From positions 14,695,001-14,759,000 of the forward strand of contig JAVTVX010000026.1 in assembly GCA_033439265.1 (NCBI GenBank): 64,000 nucleotides of DNA, written 5' to 3'. The notes beneath the pieces are model-generated. The model was not told the origin of the DNA and did not search any database. It saw only the letters and a list, made by a program, of their open reading frames with translations. Source of the DNA: Dillenia suffruticosa (taxonomy: Eukaryota; Streptophyta; Magnoliopsida; Dilleniales; Dilleniaceae). The translations under genes were made by a program, and so were the position numbers. Of the stretch, positions 63,280 to 64,000 are shown piece by piece (positions within the stretch are counted from its first letter, which is position 1; each line of letters opens with the position of its first letter).

Positions 63280-63795
63280 ACAGATTCTGTTCTAAGATTC
63301 TCTTCTTTTGTCCAAAGGTAATTGAGGTACACAAACAAATACTGATGCAGGTGGGATTTGATCCATGATCTCTTGGCACCACCATAAGAGTCTTTACAAG
63401 CTAAATTCATCTAATATTTAGTTTCAAGAAACATGGTTGAACACCAGGATACTGGATGTCAAGTATTAAGGTCCACGGAGATTATTCCTTAACTAGAATT
63501 TGTACCTAAGTTGTTCACTAGTACTGATCAACGCTTGACTCTTAAAATGGGTAGTATAGTATCAACTTATAGAACAGCACCTACCTGAAACATGAATCTT
63601 CCAATTTGCAGCACAGAGTAAGTCTTTAAACAAGCTCATAGACCAAATCAAATCTTCTGAACATTGATATCTTTACGTAAAGTTTCATCTCTTCAACTCT
63701 TTTGCCTTTCTTGTGATGGGGCTTAAAGCGCAAGAGAAGTAAAAGTTTTATTCTTCATGTATTTGATTGGAGTTGAGGCTAACACCAACTAATGA

Positions 63796-63960
63796 TTATG
63801 AGGATGAATAGCGCTTCTCATGCTTTCTTTTAATAACTTCAAACATCACCATCATCTGCATTGTAAAGCCATCATATAGGACCAAAAAATTCTTGTCCTG
63901 TTTTCCCACTTCTTTGTTATGAGGTTCATCCACTTTCAAAATCAGCTTTACAAATTGCTC
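63796..63960 (-). other. Possible C-terminal exon of a gene extending past the window
   Basis: Minus-strand frame of about 50 codons ending at a TAA (63796-63798), reading SEQFVKLILKVDEPHNKEV, GKQDKNFLVLYDGFTMQMMV, then FEVIKRKHEKRYSSS. Codon composition looks protein-like, but I do not recognise the family, and the splice acceptor is not defined. Confidence 0.2.
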
Positions 63961-64000
63961 AGAAACGACTCCGAACCATCAGAAGACCATGAAAAACTTG

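Larger units (their letters stand above)
62255..64000. other. 3' flank of TAG-like gene to window end
   Basis: TAG-like 3' UTR, then AT-rich spacer with one reversed SINE (63190-63279). A minus-strand frame near the window edge is listed separately. Nothing else recognised. Confidence 0.45.

Noticed and set aside
1-64000. LTR retrotransposons, LINEs or CRISPR arrays
   Set aside because: No paired long terminal repeats, reverse transcriptase motifs or regularly spaced repeat arrays were seen.

Overview
The window is nuclear DNA from a eudicot plant. The evidence is split genes with GT-AG introns, AT-rich intergenic DNA, plant-specific families (PPR-DYW, RGF peptide, UGT89, RPOT, bHLH of the CIB/ACE1 type), tRNA-derived SINEs, a hAT MITE and many CT/GA/AT microsatellites. 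I cannot name the species. Ten genes look intact and one is a relic. Gene-wide coordinates are given, and the exons worked out from splice sites are listed in each entry. In every multi-exon model the exon lengths sum to a whole number of codons.

Left half: a bHLH factor (4.5-7.1 kb, +), an intronless PPR-DYW gene (8.9-11.1 kb, +), a SAM-domain/peroxiredoxin-like fusion (12.2-14.2 kb, -), the decayed 3' end of a U-box/ARM E3 ligase (15.6-16.3 kb, -) and a 19-exon phage-type organellar RNA polymerase, probably the mitochondrial RPOT1/RPOTm (19.4-28.9 kb, -). One of its introns carries a hAT MITE with a perfect 8-bp target duplication.

Right half: plastid HSP90 (30.7-36.8 kb, -, 19 exons), an ABHD17-like serine hydrolase with a tail of seven 10-residue repeats (39.6-41.0 kb, -), a root meristem growth factor (RGF/GOLVEN/CLEL) peptide gene (43.7-44.4 kb, +), a UGT89-type glucosyltransferase (47.4-48.8 kb, +), a P-class PPR gene (54.6-57.7 kb, -) and a plant TAG-like DNA glycosylase (60.5-62.3 kb, +).

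The genes do not form a pathway. At least four (both PPRs, RPOT, HSP90C) are expected to act in plastids or mitochondria. From memory, the gene order resembles two Arabidopsis neighbourhoods: bHLH49/PPR/PUB42/RPOTm near At1g68920-68990, and abhydrolase/RGF2/PPR/DNA glycosylase near At1g13610-13635, with RGF3/HSP90.5 near At2g04025-04030. No wholly new system is evident. The items most worth a second look are the U-box relic, the RGF gene, the MITE, the altered glycosylase active site, the hydrolase repeat tail and the SINE families.
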